From: an uncultured Alphaproteobacteria bacterium
GTDB taxonomy: Bacteria > Pseudomonadota > Alphaproteobacteria > HIMB59
Assembly (NCBI GenBank): GCA_902515765.1
Contig: CABXVZ010000008.1
Location: 1-47,859 of the forward strand
DNA length: 47,859 nt
Direction of reading: 5' to 3'
Positions within the stretch are counted from its first letter, which is position 1, and the number at the start of each line of letters is the position of its first letter. A program made the position numbers and the translations under genes. Shown here piece by piece: positions 8,340 through 17,458 of the stretch. Under the pieces are notes generated by a model. That model searched no databases. It had not been told where the DNA came from and saw only the letters and a program-made list of their open reading frames with translations.

Positions 8340-9497
8340 ATGAACAAGGTTTTCAATGTTGGATTAATTGGATGTGGGCATATATCTGAAACATATTTTC
8401 GTGGTCATGATTACTTTAATAATTTTAAAATAGTCAAATGTGCAGATATTAATCTAGAAAATGCGAAAAAATGTGCTGATACCTATGGAATTACTTCATG
8501 TTCTGTCGAAGAGTTATTAAATGACCCAGAGATTGAAATCATTTTAAATTTAACAATACCTAGAGCTCACTATGAAGTTGCCAAAAAATCTCTCGAAAAT
8601 GGAAAGCACGTTTATAGTGAAAAACCAATGGCTGTCAATTTCTCAGAGGGAGAGGAGCTACTAGCTTTATCAAAATCTAAAGGCTTATATATCGGAAATG
8701 CTCCTGATACATTTTTAGGAGGAGGTATTCAAAAATCCATAGATTTAATTAATAAAAATAAAATAGGCAATGTTAGACTTGGAAGTGCAATCTTTGCTTA
8801 TCCAGGAGTTCAATCCTATCATCCCAATCCAGAGCCTTGGTTTGCCAATAATGAAGGTGGCCCCGTAATGGATATGGGACCATACTATCTTACTGCTTTA
8901 GTAAATCTACTAGGCCCAGCTAAAAGTGTTCATGGCATCTCTACTAAAGTATTTGAAAAAAGAGTCATTGGCATAGGCCCTAAAAAAGACCAAGAATTTT
9001 CTGTTGAATGCCCTACAAGTTATTTGGTTAATTTAGAGTTTCATAACCAAGCTTTAATACAAATTACCCTTTCGTTTGATGTCGTAGCACACCAACGTAA
9101 TCACATAGAGCTCTATGGAGATAGAGGCTCAATGATAGTTCCAGACCCAAATATGTTTGGAGGCTCAGTAATGACAACTAATGATGACTCTGGAGTATGG
9201 GAAGAACACAAAACAAACGATCTTCCTTTAGGCAGAATTAATATTACTTCTCAAAGCGGAAGAGCCAATGAGTCTCCCACAAATGCAAATTATCGGGGAG
9301 TGGGTCTTGCTGAAATGGCATATTGTATTGAAAATGGCTTATATCATAGGTGTAATGGAGAATTATCTTTGCATGTTCTAGATATTATTAAATCTACAAT
9401 GAAAGCAGCAGACTCAAAAATACCTCAGGAAATTAAAACTACCTGTCAAAAAGCTGAACACTTTTCGCTAGAAGAAATACAAAAAATTCTTAAGTAA
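8340..9497 (+). CDS. Gfo/Idh/MocA-family dehydrogenase
   Basis: Two-domain NAD(P)-dependent sugar or cyclitol dehydrogenase, 385 residues. The Rossmann motif GLIGCGHIS lies near residues 8-16, and the family EKP motif is seen in YSEKPMA. The second domain has GGPVMDMGPYYLTALVNLLGP, which carries the usual Asp and Tyr/His catalytic positions of oxidoreductases acting on glycosides or sugar ketones. It is clearly a different subgroup from IolG (longer, different C-terminal blocks). It could oxidise a different inositol isomer, or a glycoside as in AfrA- and LevG-type enzymes. It sits between the aldehyde dehydrogenase and iolC in a co-directional series. Confidence 0.88.
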   Translation: MNKVFNVGLIGCGHISETYFRGHDYFNNFKIVKCADINLENAKKCADTYGITSCSVEELLNDPEIEIILNLTIPRAHYEVAKKSLENGKHVYSEKPMAVNFSEGEELLALSKSKGLYIGNAPDTFLGGGIQKSIDLINKNKIGNVRLGSAIFAYPGVQSYHPNPEPWFANNEGGPVMDMGPYYLTALVNLLGPAKSVHGISTKVFEKRVIGIGPKKDQEFSVECPTSYLVNLEFHNQALIQITLSFDVVAHQRNHIELYGDRGSMIVPDPNMFGGSVMTTNDDSGVWEEHKTNDLPLGRINITSQSGRANESPTNANYRGVGLAEMAYCIENGLYHRCNGELSLHVLDIIKSTMKAADSKIPQEIKTTCQKAEHFSLEEIQKILK

Positions 9498-9529
9498 TAT
9501 TGATATTTCCTCTAGACTAAATTTTTCCA

Positions 9530-10492
9530 ATGAAATTAGATAAATCAAAAAAAATATTAGTAATTGGTAGAGCAGGTATGGATATTTATCCTGAACCTCC
9601 TGGTACCAAGATATTCGATGTTCAAGAATTTTCTACTCACTTAGGTGGATCTGCTGCCAATACTTGTGTGGCCTTATCAAAGCTAGGTGTGAGTTCAGAC
9701 CTTGTTACCTGTATTTCAGACGATGCTATCGGTGAATACATTTTTAAAAAATTAGAAGATTTTAATGTAGGCAGTAATCTTTGTAGGAGAGTTGATAAAA
9801 AGTTTCAAACTCAAGTAGCTGTTGTAGAAACTATTCTTAAAAATAACCAATCAATTTTATACAGAAATAATTCTTGTGATTTGCAGTTAGACAAGGAAGA
9901 TATAGACAAGATTAATTTTCAAGATTATTCAGCTGTATTTATTTCTGGCACAGCATTGTCATCTAGCCCATCGAGGGAGGCAGTCTTTTATGCTGCTGAA
10001 AAAGCATCCACACTGAGTATTCCCTTAATAATGGATATGGATTATAGAGCTTATAATTGGGAGTCTGATGAAATTAAATCCAATATTTATAAAAAAATTA
10101 TGAAGGAAATGGACATCATTATAGGCAATGACCTAGAATTCAATATTGCAAATAACTCTAATGATGGTTTGCAACTAGCTAAAGACTTTATAAATGAGAA
10201 GCCCTCAATTATAATCTACAAGATGGGTGAAAAAGGATCGCAAGTTTTTACTAAAGAAAAGGAATTAAATTTTGGAATATTTAAGGTCGAAGCTATTAAA
10301 CCCACTGGAGCAGGTGATGCTTTTAACGGTGGTTTTATTAGCTCTCTCTTTCAGGGATTTTCCCTAGAGGATTCAATGAAAAGAGGCTCGGCAAATGCAG
10401 CTATTGTGGTAACCAAAGTGGGCTGCTCCTCAGCAATGCCAGACAGTAATGAACTAGAAAAATTTATTAATCAACAAACAATGGAGATATAG
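9530..10492 (+). CDS. iolC: PfkB-family kinase, likely 5-dehydro-2-deoxygluconokinase
   Basis: ATP-dependent sugar kinase of the PfkB/ribokinase fold, 320 residues. The N-terminal block GRAGMDIYP and the GGSAANTCVALSKLG motif resemble IolC, which phosphorylates 5-dehydro-2-deoxygluconate (DKG). The C-terminal signature with the anion hole and catalytic Asp is PTGAGDAFNGGF. The gene directly abuts iolB (stop at 10490-10492, ATG at 10493), which makes the substrate of this pathway step. I base the IolC assignment on these blocks plus position; a general 2-keto-3-deoxygluconate or fructokinase is the alternative. It is not fused to the DUF2090 aldolase domain seen in some IolC proteins. Confidence 0.8.
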   Translation: MKLDKSKKILVIGRAGMDIYPEPPGTKIFDVQEFSTHLGGSAANTCVALSKLGVSSDLVTCISDDAIGEYIFKKLEDFNVGSNLCRRVDKKFQTQVAVVETILKNNQSILYRNNSCDLQLDKEDIDKINFQDYSAVFISGTALSSSPSREAVFYAAEKASTLSIPLIMDMDYRAYNWESDEIKSNIYKKIMKEMDIIIGNDLEFNIANNSNDGLQLAKDFINEKPSIIIYKMGEKGSQVFTKEKELNFGIFKVEAIKPTGAGDAFNGGFISSLFQGFSLEDSMKRGSANAAIVVTKVGCSSAMPDSNELEKFINQQTMEI

Positions 10493-11335
10493 ATGCATAT
10501 ACCATACTCAGACAACAAGAATATCGCTTTATTTGGGGAGCAAAATGAAACTGTTCCTTTGGTTTACTTTAATATTATCAATTTAAAAAAAGGGGAAAGC
10601 TATAGTTATCAACTTCCTCAACATGAGACTAGCGTGGTGCCTGCTACAGGTTTAGTGGAGTTGACAGTTGATGGAAATAAACTTGGCCAAATTGGAACTA
10701 GAAATACTGATGTTTGGGATGGCGAACCCGAGGGCAGTTATATACCTACTAACTCTGAATGCACAATTACTTGCCTTTCAGACAGTGCCGAGTGTTTTAT
10801 TGCCGGTGGTATTTATGAAAAGAAATTAGAGGCATTTTTAGTTCCCCAAAAAGAAATTGATATGGTTCAGTATGGATCAGATGATACAAAAACTCATCGA
10901 AAAATTAAACATATCTTAGGAGCAAAACAGCATGAACAAGTTGGAAGATTGCTTGTCAATGAGCTCTACACTGTGGGAGCAGGAGGTTGGTCAGGCTTCC
11001 CTCCACATAAACATGATACAAACAGACTTCCTGATGAGACTCGACATGATGAAGTCTATAATTACCGCTTCAAACCAGGACATGGATTTGGAGTCCAAGT
11101 GATGCAATACGAAGAGGATAAAGAAGGTTTTGGTTATCAGTTATTTAACGGATCAACTATAGCCATAGACAAGGGTTATCATCCTTGTGTTGTAGCTCCC
11201 GGATATGAAATGTACTATTTTACTATCTTAGTAGGTCTTTCACAGAGATCTCTTATCCAATATTTTCAAAAAACACATGCCTATCAACTAGAAACAATTC
11301 CTGGAATTAAGGATATGATTGCCAAGTATAAATGA
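10493..11335 (+). CDS. iolB: 5-Deoxy-glucuronate isomerase
   Basis: Isomerises 5-deoxyglucuronate to 5-dehydro-2-deoxygluconate in inositol degradation. It is a bicupin of the KduI/IolB family, 280 residues. The diagnostic stretch is GAGGWSGFPPHKHD, with metal-binding histidines, followed by RHDEVYNYRF and later HPCVVAPGYEMYYFTILVG. Homologues are 260-280 residues, so the protein is complete. It is contiguous with iolC upstream and overlaps the aldolase gene downstream by 4 nt (ATGA), showing one translated unit. The product of IolD would normally feed this enzyme, but no iolD is present in this window. Confidence 0.94.
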   Translation: MHIPYSDNKNIALFGEQNETVPLVYFNIINLKKGESYSYQLPQHETSVVPATGLVELTVDGNKLGQIGTRNTDVWDGEPEGSYIPTNSECTITCLSDSAECFIAGGIYEKKLEAFLVPQKEIDMVQYGSDDTKTHRKIKHILGAKQHEQVGRLLVNELYTVGAGGWSGFPPHKHDTNRLPDETRHDEVYNYRFKPGHGFGVQVMQYEEDKEGFGYQLFNGSTIAIDKGYHPCVVAPGYEMYYFTILVGLSQRSLIQYFQKTHAYQLETIPGIKDMIAKYK

Positions 11336-12168
11336 CCGTCGCCACACTTTCTGATGTTTTACAAAAAGCAAAAAAAGATAAATATGCAGTTGCCGGACTA
11401 GTTGTTCTAGGTTGGGAAGATGCCAGATGTTATGCAGAAGTAGCAGAAGATTTAAATTTACCTGTAATTTTACAAGCGGGCCCTGGCTGTAGAGCCAACA
11501 CTCCGGTGCCAATACTAGGTAAGATGTTTAGATATTTAGCAGACCAATCAAGCTGTCCAGTTGTATGCCACTTAGATCATGGCTATACAAAAGAAGAATG
11601 TATGGAGGGAATAGATAGTGGATTTACCTCAATTATGTTTGACGGTTCTAAACTTTCTCTAAATGAAAATATAGAAAAAACCCATGAAATTGCTGAATTA
11701 GCTCATAAAACCAACATTTCAGTTGAAGGCGAAATAGGATTTGTTGGATACAGTGAAGGAGCAGAGTCTCAAAACACTGATCCAACACAAGCTAAACAAT
11801 TTGCTGAATTATCTGGATGTGATGCCATGGCTATTAGTGCTGGCAACATACATTTACAAACAAACACATCATCTTCTATTGATTTAGAGGTGATTGAACA
11901 AATTGAAAAATTAACTGACGTTCCTTTAGTCTTGCACGGGAGTAGTGGAATTGATTATCCTTTAAGACGCAGTATCGCTAATAATACAAATGTTTGTAAA
12001 TTCAACATTGGGACTGAACTCAGAAAAACATTTGGCGATACCCTCAGGGAAGAGATTACAAATGACCCTTCAATCTATGATAGGATTCAATTAATCAAAT
12101 CTACATTACCTAAATTAAAAGAGACAACTAAAAAGGTATTGGAGAATATCTCTCAATTTAGTCATTAA
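11332..12168 (+). CDS. iolJ: Class II aldolase, likely 2-deoxy-5-keto-gluconate-6-phosphate aldolase
   Basis: Zn-dependent class II aldolase of the FbaA/GatY/IolJ family, 278 residues. Metal and catalytic stretches are CHLDHGYTKEE, SIMFDGSKLSLNENI, VEGEIGFVGY, AISAGNIH and LVLHGSSGIDY, all where the fold requires them. In this context it should cleave 2-deoxy-5-keto-gluconate 6-phosphate to dihydroxyacetone phosphate and malonate semialdehyde. Sequence alone does not exclude tagatose- or fructose-bisphosphate as substrate. The ATG overlaps the iolB stop (ATGA), and its own stop overlaps the galM ATG (TAATG). Confidence 0.85.
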   Translation: MTVATLSDVLQKAKKDKYAVAGLVVLGWEDARCYAEVAEDLNLPVILQAGPGCRANTPVPILGKMFRYLADQSSCPVVCHLDHGYTKEECMEGIDSGFTSIMFDGSKLSLNENIEKTHEIAELAHKTNISVEGEIGFVGYSEGAESQNTDPTQAKQFAELSGCDAMAISAGNIHLQTNTSSSIDLEVIEQIEKLTDVPLVLHGSSGIDYPLRRSIANNTNVCKFNIGTELRKTFGDTLREEITNDPSIYDRIQLIKSTLPKLKETTKKVLENISQFSH

Positions 12169-13118
12169 TGATTAAGTCTCACACAATAGAAAATAATTTT
12201 TTAAGAATTAAGATTTTAAATATGGGTGCAACTCTCTTTGAAGTATTTCATAAAAGAAAAAAAATAAATTTAATTTTAAATCTTGACAAAATTTCCTCAT
12301 ATAAAAATAACAGAAACTATCTTGGTGCAACTTGTGGAAGATATGCCAATAGAATTAAAAATGCACAATTCAGCATAAATCAAACTAAATATAGCTTAAC
12401 TAAAAACGAAGGTAAAAATATCCTCCATGGAGGAAAGAAAGGATTTGACTCAAAAATTTGGGAAATTAAAGATTCTTCTAATTTGCATGTTACATATAAC
12501 TATACTTCTCCTGATGGGGAAGAGGGATTTCCAGGTGAACTAAGGTCTACTTGTAAATATCTGCTTAAAGACAATAACCTTCATATACTTATGACAGCAA
12601 AGTCCTCAAAGACTACCCATGTAAACTTAGTAAATCATGCCTATTGGAACTTAGATAAAGTAAAAAAAAATATCTTTAATCATGAACTTTTCATAAACGC
12701 TGATTATTATTTAGAAAATGATAAAGACAATATTCCTACCGGAAAAAGATTGAGCGTTAAAAACGGACAATTTGATTATAGAAATATCTCAAATATTGGC
12801 GCTAAAATTGAAAAAAAAGGCTCTGGATTTGATGAAAATTACATCATAAAAAAAAATAGTAGTTTAGTTGCAAAACTCATTTCCCCTAGAAGCAAAATTC
12901 AATTGAGTCTATTTTCCGATCAACCCGGTGTTCAATTTTATTCTGGTCAATATTTAAGGTTTAAGTCACAGTCTAAAAAGTTAAGACCTTTTCAAGGTAT
13001 GTGTTTGGAAACACAAAATTTTCCCAATTCTCCTAATAATAAGAAATTCCCTTCTTCTCTTATTAGTCCAGGGCAGACATATCGGCATAAAATGAAATTT
13101 AAGATTAGTGATATTTAA
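12168..13118 (+). CDS. galM: Aldose 1-epimerase (mutarotase)
   Basis: Interconverts alpha and beta anomers of free aldoses. It is a 316-residue beta-sandwich protein of the GalM family: the block GATCGRYANRI near residue 45, LHGG with a catalytic-region His, the acceptor-type His in NHAYWNL, and GVQFYSGQYL near the end. The coding sequence is notably rich in Lys, Asn and Ile, more AT-biased than the neighbouring iol genes. The ATG shares one base with the iolJ stop. As last gene of this plus-strand series it ends 5 nt before the convergent DUF4340 gene, with no terminator visible. Confidence 0.9.
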   Translation: MIKSHTIENNFLRIKILNMGATLFEVFHKRKKINLILNLDKISSYKNNRNYLGATCGRYANRIKNAQFSINQTKYSLTKNEGKNILHGGKKGFDSKIWEIKDSSNLHVTYNYTSPDGEEGFPGELRSTCKYLLKDNNLHILMTAKSSKTTHVNLVNHAYWNLDKVKKNIFNHELFINADYYLENDKDNIPTGKRLSVKNGQFDYRNISNIGAKIEKKGSGFDENYIIKKNSSLVAKLISPRSKIQLSLFSDQPGVQFYSGQYLRFKSQSKKLRPFQGMCLETQNFPNSPNNKKFPSSLISPGQTYRHKMKFKISDI

Positions 13119-13123
13119 AATTA

Positions 13124-14128
13124 TTATTCTGACTTAGCTCGAAGCTTCAAATTATTATTATCAAAAAATACCTGAGGAACACTGTATGCAAAATCAGATA
13201 GCAGGGACACTGAGCTTACTTGTAATTGACCACCATCTAATATGGGATCTATAAATTTTGTTATTTGAACATCATCATTTATATAGTTCCAATCAAAGGT
13301 AGCATGAATACCTCTATCTTTGATATCGTATAATTCAACAAACAAAACCGTGCCGTTTTTAAGAGTATACCTAACCTTCAAATCTGAAGAATTTGGTAAA
13401 TTAGATCTTAGGATAAAACCATTATGTTGTAGGTCAGTTAGAGCACTATGTACTCCGCTAATCTTATCTTCGCTCAATTTAGAAAAACCAAGAGGGAGAT
13501 TTGAATGCCTTAGTGAACTATCTTTTTCTTCAAGGTTAATCATATTTCGATTATAAATCTGTACAGTTTGAATTTGTGATTTTCCAATATTAAGTAAATC
13601 TGTAGGTGTCCAATAAAAACCTGAAACATCTGCAGTTAAATTAGTGTTAACCAAGTATGATTGTGATTCTTGTGTATTTTTTATATAGGATCCTGGGATA
13701 TTGTAATTATAAGTTCCAATATCTAGATCATATAGCACTCTACCATCTGAGGATTTTAATATTAATCGCATCTTGTTATCGTCATCTAATCCTAATTTAT
13801 AAAGTAGATCTGATCGATTAGTCTTAGCTTCTAATATTTTAGCTTCACGTAATTGAATAAAAAAACGACTTAAAAGCTCAGTATTAGCAGGAAAATTATA
13901 AGATGTTTTGATGAGCCATTGGCCTTCAATATCTTCAATAACTGATTTTCCCTGACTGTTTGAAAATTCTATATAGGCAATTTCTTGTAAAATTGACTCA
14001 AAGGTAGGAATTAAACTTTCTGATGGTAATTCAGATTCTGATGATTGTTCATCGAAATACATTCCTGAAGCTAGGACCAATGAACCGAAAGATATCAGAA
14101 GTAATATTTTTAAATTTTTAATAATCAT
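13124..14128 (-). CDS. DUF4340 domain protein, accessory to a Gld-type ABC system
   Basis: Membrane-anchored protein of 334 residues with one N-terminal hydrophobic helix (about residues 5-23) and a large extracytoplasmic part made of repeated beta-rich segments typical of DUF4340 (for example DIEGQWLI and GLDDDNKMRLILKSSDGRVLYDLDIG). It is the last gene of a four-gene minus-strand operon and overlaps the preceding GldG-like gene by 4 nt. DUF4340 proteins are recurrent partners of GldG-like proteins in proteobacteria. Their biochemical role is not established; a part in export or envelope handling is inferred from the ABC partners. Confidence 0.8.
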   Translation of the reverse strand: MIIKNLKILLLISFGSLVLASGMYFDEQSSESELPSESLIPTFESILQEIAYIEFSNSQGKSVIEDIEGQWLIKTSYNFPANTELLSRFFIQLREAKILEAKTNRSDLLYKLGLDDDNKMRLILKSSDGRVLYDLDIGTYNYNIPGSYIKNTQESQSYLVNTNLTADVSGFYWTPTDLLNIGKSQIQTVQIYNRNMINLEEKDSSLRHSNLPLGFSKLSEDKISGVHSALTDLQHNGFILRSNLPNSSDLKVRYTLKNGTVLFVELYDIKDRGIHATFDWNYINDDVQITKFIDPILDGGQLQVSSVSLLSDFAYSVPQVFFDNNNLKLRAKSE

Positions 14129-15963
14129 GCTCTACTTTTTCTTTTTTTAATACCCAACTGTCGTGGAATAATAAACATGAGTAAAATTAAAAGGATAGGA
14201 ATTAAAAATGTATTTAAAATATTAATTTGATTGGCTAGCCTATCTATATTCTTGCTCAAATTTCTTCTAACCTCTCTTAATTGTTGACGTTTTCTTTCTA
14301 CCTCTAATTGAAAATCAGCAAGTTCCATTAATTGTTTATCTGTTAAATTAACTGACTCAGCATCTCTTCCCCCAGACAAATTTTGTATTTTTACTAAAGT
14401 CTCATCTAGTTGTGCTTGTAATTCTTGCTCTTGTCCTAAGTATTTTTGTTCTGCTTCTGCTTGAAGTTTTTGAACAACTACAAAAGGTCTAAACGGGGCT
14501 TCTTTGTTTCGCAAATCAATAAACTCGTCATAACCTGTCATGGAATCTAAAACGTTAGTAACGAGAGTTCCATTATCTGATGTAGCCTCAATGACATTAG
14601 TATCTAGGAACTTTTGTATTCTAGCCCAAAAAGCATTTCTAATAAAATCTGCATCACTAAATAGAACAACATTGATTTCCTTAACCGAACTATAAATATG
14701 ATCTTCTCTTATAAATTCAAATTCGTTAAAGCTACTAGATGTTTTACCGCTTAATTTTACCCCAAAGTCATATGTAATACCGGTCGGCTTAAAATTGTTA
14801 ATTAATTTTATAGGATCGTGAACTTCTCTCATTGGCAAGTCCATAGTGACTTCACTTGAAGATATTAAGGGAATATAAGAGATTTCACTTTCTTCATTTA
14901 AAGGTGCTAATCCCCCAGCAGACACCAATCTGATTAGAGATAGGCCATTACCTATTTCCTCAGATTGATTAATAAACTGGCCCCTGACCTCAGGCCAGTT
15001 GAGTTTAAGAATTGTTTGTAAAGAGGTATTGTCAGAGATGTTTTGCTGGGTTTGAAGCCTTGTTGCTTGGGCTCCATCAAGGATAACATTGCTATTATAG
15101 TTAATATTTAAAGTTTTTAAGATGTTAGTAAGATCAGATGTTTTGTTAGAGTGATCGTTTTTTTCAAAGAAGGGGTCTAGGAATATCACAGTTTCCCCAC
15201 CCTCTAATATAAATTGCTCGATGGCATACTCCGTTTTATCTGTAATATCTGAGGGGTGATAGACGAATAAAAGATCAATATTCTCAAAACTTTCAACATC
15301 AGTATCTAAAAATTCAAAATCATAAAAATAACTTAATTCTTCAAGGATAGTGTATTCACCTTGGCCCAGTTGATTATTGGGCATCATGGGAGGAGCAGTG
15401 TCTACCCAAGATAAAAACCCAATCATAGGTTTTTTAGATCTATTGAGCTTGTAGACAATATCAGTTAACTGTTTTTCTAGAGTAGCCGCTTTAGAAGGAT
15501 CAAAAAACGAAACAACCTCTATATCATCTGTTGTGTTGGAGGCTATCATGCCAAAGTAAATTTTAGATCCCTCCTGGTCAATGGGAAATCCTTGTATCCC
15601 ATATCTGTTGACATAGTCTTCGTCATCAGAATAAGGCTCAGGTTCGATAAAACTCAATTCAATCTTACCTGATGCTAAGTCGGAATACCTATTTAACAAT
15701 CCCTGTACTTGATTTGCATAATTTTGAATTATGGGGATATTTTTTGAGAGATTTCTACTATATACAAAATTAATTTTTATAGGCTCATCTATCTCATCAA
15801 TTACACGTTTGGTTCCATTAGAAAGTGTAAAAGTTTTATTAGATGTAAAATCAATTCCTAGGTTAAAATTAATTTTTTGAGCTATATAATTAAAAGATAA
15901 AAATAAAATAACCGTACTAACAACAGATATTAAAAAATAATTTTTATTAAAGAATTTATTCAT
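14125..15963 (-). CDS. GldG-like ABC-system auxiliary protein
   Basis: A 612-residue protein with one N-terminal membrane helix (about 10-30), an extracytoplasmic ABC_transp_aux (GldG) region, and a C-terminal helix (about 585-605) ending in a basic cytoplasmic tail RQLGIKKRKS. The typical family stretches are present: INFVYSRNL, a YGIQGFPI segment, the FLSWVDTAPPMMPN region and EQFILEGGETVIFLDPF. Before the last helix lies a long charged segment (about 500-570, rich in Glu, Gln, Leu and Arg) predicted as coiled coil. It follows the GldF-like permease gene with a 1-nt overlap. In Bacteroidota GldG belongs to the gliding machinery; here no other gliding gene is present, so a different envelope role is likely. 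Confidence 0.85.
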   Translation of the reverse strand: MNKFFNKNYFLISVVSTVILFLSFNYIAQKINFNLGIDFTSNKTFTLSNGTKRVIDEIDEPIKINFVYSRNLSKNIPIIQNYANQVQGLLNRYSDLASGKIELSFIEPEPYSDDEDYVNRYGIQGFPIDQEGSKIYFGMIASNTTDDIEVVSFFDPSKAATLEKQLTDIVYKLNRSKKPMIGFLSWVDTAPPMMPNNQLGQGEYTILEELSYFYDFEFLDTDVESFENIDLLFVYHPSDITDKTEYAIEQFILEGGETVIFLDPFFEKNDHSNKTSDLTNILKTLNINYNSNVILDGAQATRLQTQQNISDNTSLQTILKLNWPEVRGQFINQSEEIGNGLSLIRLVSAGGLAPLNEESEISYIPLISSSEVTMDLPMREVHDPIKLINNFKPTGITYDFGVKLSGKTSSSFNEFEFIREDHIYSSVKEINVVLFSDADFIRNAFWARIQKFLDTNVIEATSDNGTLVTNVLDSMTGYDEFIDLRNKEAPFRPFVVVQKLQAEAEQKYLGQEQELQAQLDETLVKIQNLSGGRDAESVNLTDKQLMELADFQLEVERKRQQLREVRRNLSKNIDRLANQINILNTFLIPILLILLMFIIPRQLGIKKRKSRA

Positions 15964-16682
15964 TATTCTCGATTTAAAAATTTAACAATTGTTAAATAGT
16001 TCCAAAGTGTAATAAAAGATAAAAAGAACATTAGCCCCTTTATAGAAAAGAAACCTGTTTGAATGCTTGAAAAATGTGTCAAAAAACTGAAGCTAGATAT
16101 GAGCTCTACTATTTCGATTGGAAGAACTCCCGTAATGAAATTGACCATCAAAGGAAAGCCACTTATTGTAAAAAGAAAAGAAACTAAGATGGATAAAATA
16201 AAGGCAATTATTTGATTGTTGGTAAGAGAGGAGAAGAAAATTCCCAAAGAAACATAGGCACCAGCCATTAAGATAACACCCAAATATTGGCCAATTATAA
16301 CAAGATTATCAGGATTTCCTAAATAGTTAACTGTTATCCAAATTGGAAAAGTTAAGATAATTGAGAATGTAACAAAAGCCCAAGTCGCAAAAAATTTACT
16401 TAGAACTATTTTCCATAAAGGAATTGGTAAAGTCATTAAAAGTTCAATTGTACCCAGTCTTTTCTCTTCAGACCAACTCTTCATAGTTACAGCTGAAATA
16501 AAAAAAATATAAACCCAAGGAATAAAGCTAAAAAATACTGTTAAGTCTGCTACACCTGATGAAAAAAAAGATCCAAAATAAAAAGTCAAGGACATAGAGG
16601 TTAAAATAAATATAGCTGTAAAAATGTATGCAACTGGAGTGATAAAATATAATTTTAATTCTCTTTTAATTAAAGCTAACAT
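15963..16682 (-). CDS. ABC-2 type permease, GldF-like
   Basis: Integral membrane protein of 239 residues with about six hydrophobic helices and no large soluble loop, matching the ABC-2/GldF permease family. The N-terminal LIKRELKLYFITPVAYIF and the VTMKSWSEEKRLGTIELLMT stretch, the coupling region facing the ATPase, are characteristic. It forms the channel or membrane partner of the ATPase encoded just upstream (1-nt overlap) and of the GldG-like protein downstream (1-nt overlap). The transported substrate is unknown. Confidence 0.9.
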   Translation of the reverse strand: MLALIKRELKLYFITPVAYIFTAIFILTSMSLTFYFGSFFSSGVADLTVFFSFIPWVYIFFISAVTMKSWSEEKRLGTIELLMTLPIPLWKIVLSKFFATWAFVTFSIILTFPIWITVNYLGNPDNLVIIGQYLGVILMAGAYVSLGIFFSSLTNNQIIAFILSILVSFLFTISGFPLMVNFITGVLPIEIVELISSFSFLTHFSSIQTGFFSIKGLMFFLSFITLWNYLTIVKFLNRE

Positions 16683-17383
16683 TAGCTGACCAGCTTTCTA
16701 AATTTTTCATCAAGGGACTTACCCAGTTTTCGTTTCAATTGAGTAGGGGTTCCCTCGAATACCTTTTCCCCATTATTAATAATAAGACATTTATTACAGA
16801 CTTCTGGTACCTCATCGAGAATATGAGTAGATATTATAATTGCTTTTGTCTTAGAGAGATTTTTAATTAATTTGCGAACTTCAAATTTTTGAAGAGGGTC
16901 TAGGCCATCCGTAGGCTCATCTAAGATTAAAAGTTTTGGGTTGTGTATGAGTGCTTGAGCTATTCCCACTCTTCTCTTAAAACCCTTAGATAAAGTTTCG
17001 ATAGGTACATCTTTAACCTCTTCTAACTGAAGATCACTGATAACTTTTTTAATAGCTTTACTAGAATTTTTGATATTTCTAACTTGGCAAACATAATCCA
17101 GATATAGATAAGGTGAAAAATCCAAATACAAAGGTACACCCTCTGGTAAATACCCAATCATGGATTTAGTAAAAATAGGATCTTGCTCAATGTCTTTATT
17201 ATTGATTAAAACTGTGCCCCCATCTGATCTTAGATATCCGGTAATTACTCTCATGGATGTAGTTTTTCCAGCACCATTAGGACCTAAAAAACCCATGACA
17301 TCGCCAACTTTTACCTCAAAAGAGAGATGGTTTATGGCTTTAAATTCACCAAAATTTTTAGATATATCTTTTACAATTAACAT
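16682..17383 (-). CDS. ABC transporter ATP-binding protein, GldA-like
   Basis: ATPase of a four-gene GldA/GldF/GldG/DUF4340 operon, 233 residues. Walker A is GPNGAGKTT (34-42), the signature is degenerate LSKGFKRR, Walker B is LLILDEPTDGLDP and the switch His is in STHILDE. The 'KGxxRR' signature and the EVPEVCNKCLIINNGEKV region are typical of exporters and ABC-2 partners rather than importers. The first gene of the operon has a 75-bp AT-rich upstream gap (17384-17458) that probably holds its promoter, though I could not pick convincing -35/-10 boxes. Confidence 0.9.
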   Translation of the reverse strand: MLIVKDISKNFGEFKAINHLSFEVKVGDVMGFLGPNGAGKTTSMRVITGYLRSDGGTVLINNKDIEQDPIFTKSMIGYLPEGVPLYLDFSPYLYLDYVCQVRNIKNSSKAIKKVISDLQLEEVKDVPIETLSKGFKRRVGIAQALIHNPKLLILDEPTDGLDPLQKFEVRKLIKNLSKTKAIIISTHILDEVPEVCNKCLIINNGEKVFEGTPTQLKRKLGKSLDEKFRKLVS

Positions 17384-17458
17384 TTTTAATAATATTTAGT
17401 TTAAAATCATAATATTTCAAGATTGAGAGCTATTGAATATTTGACAAATAGATCCACC

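Noticed and set aside
13118-13124. Possible frameshift or truncation of galM because of its abrupt meeting with DUF4340 gene
   Set aside because: The GalM C-terminal block is complete and the convergent overlap-free junction is a general feature of this window.
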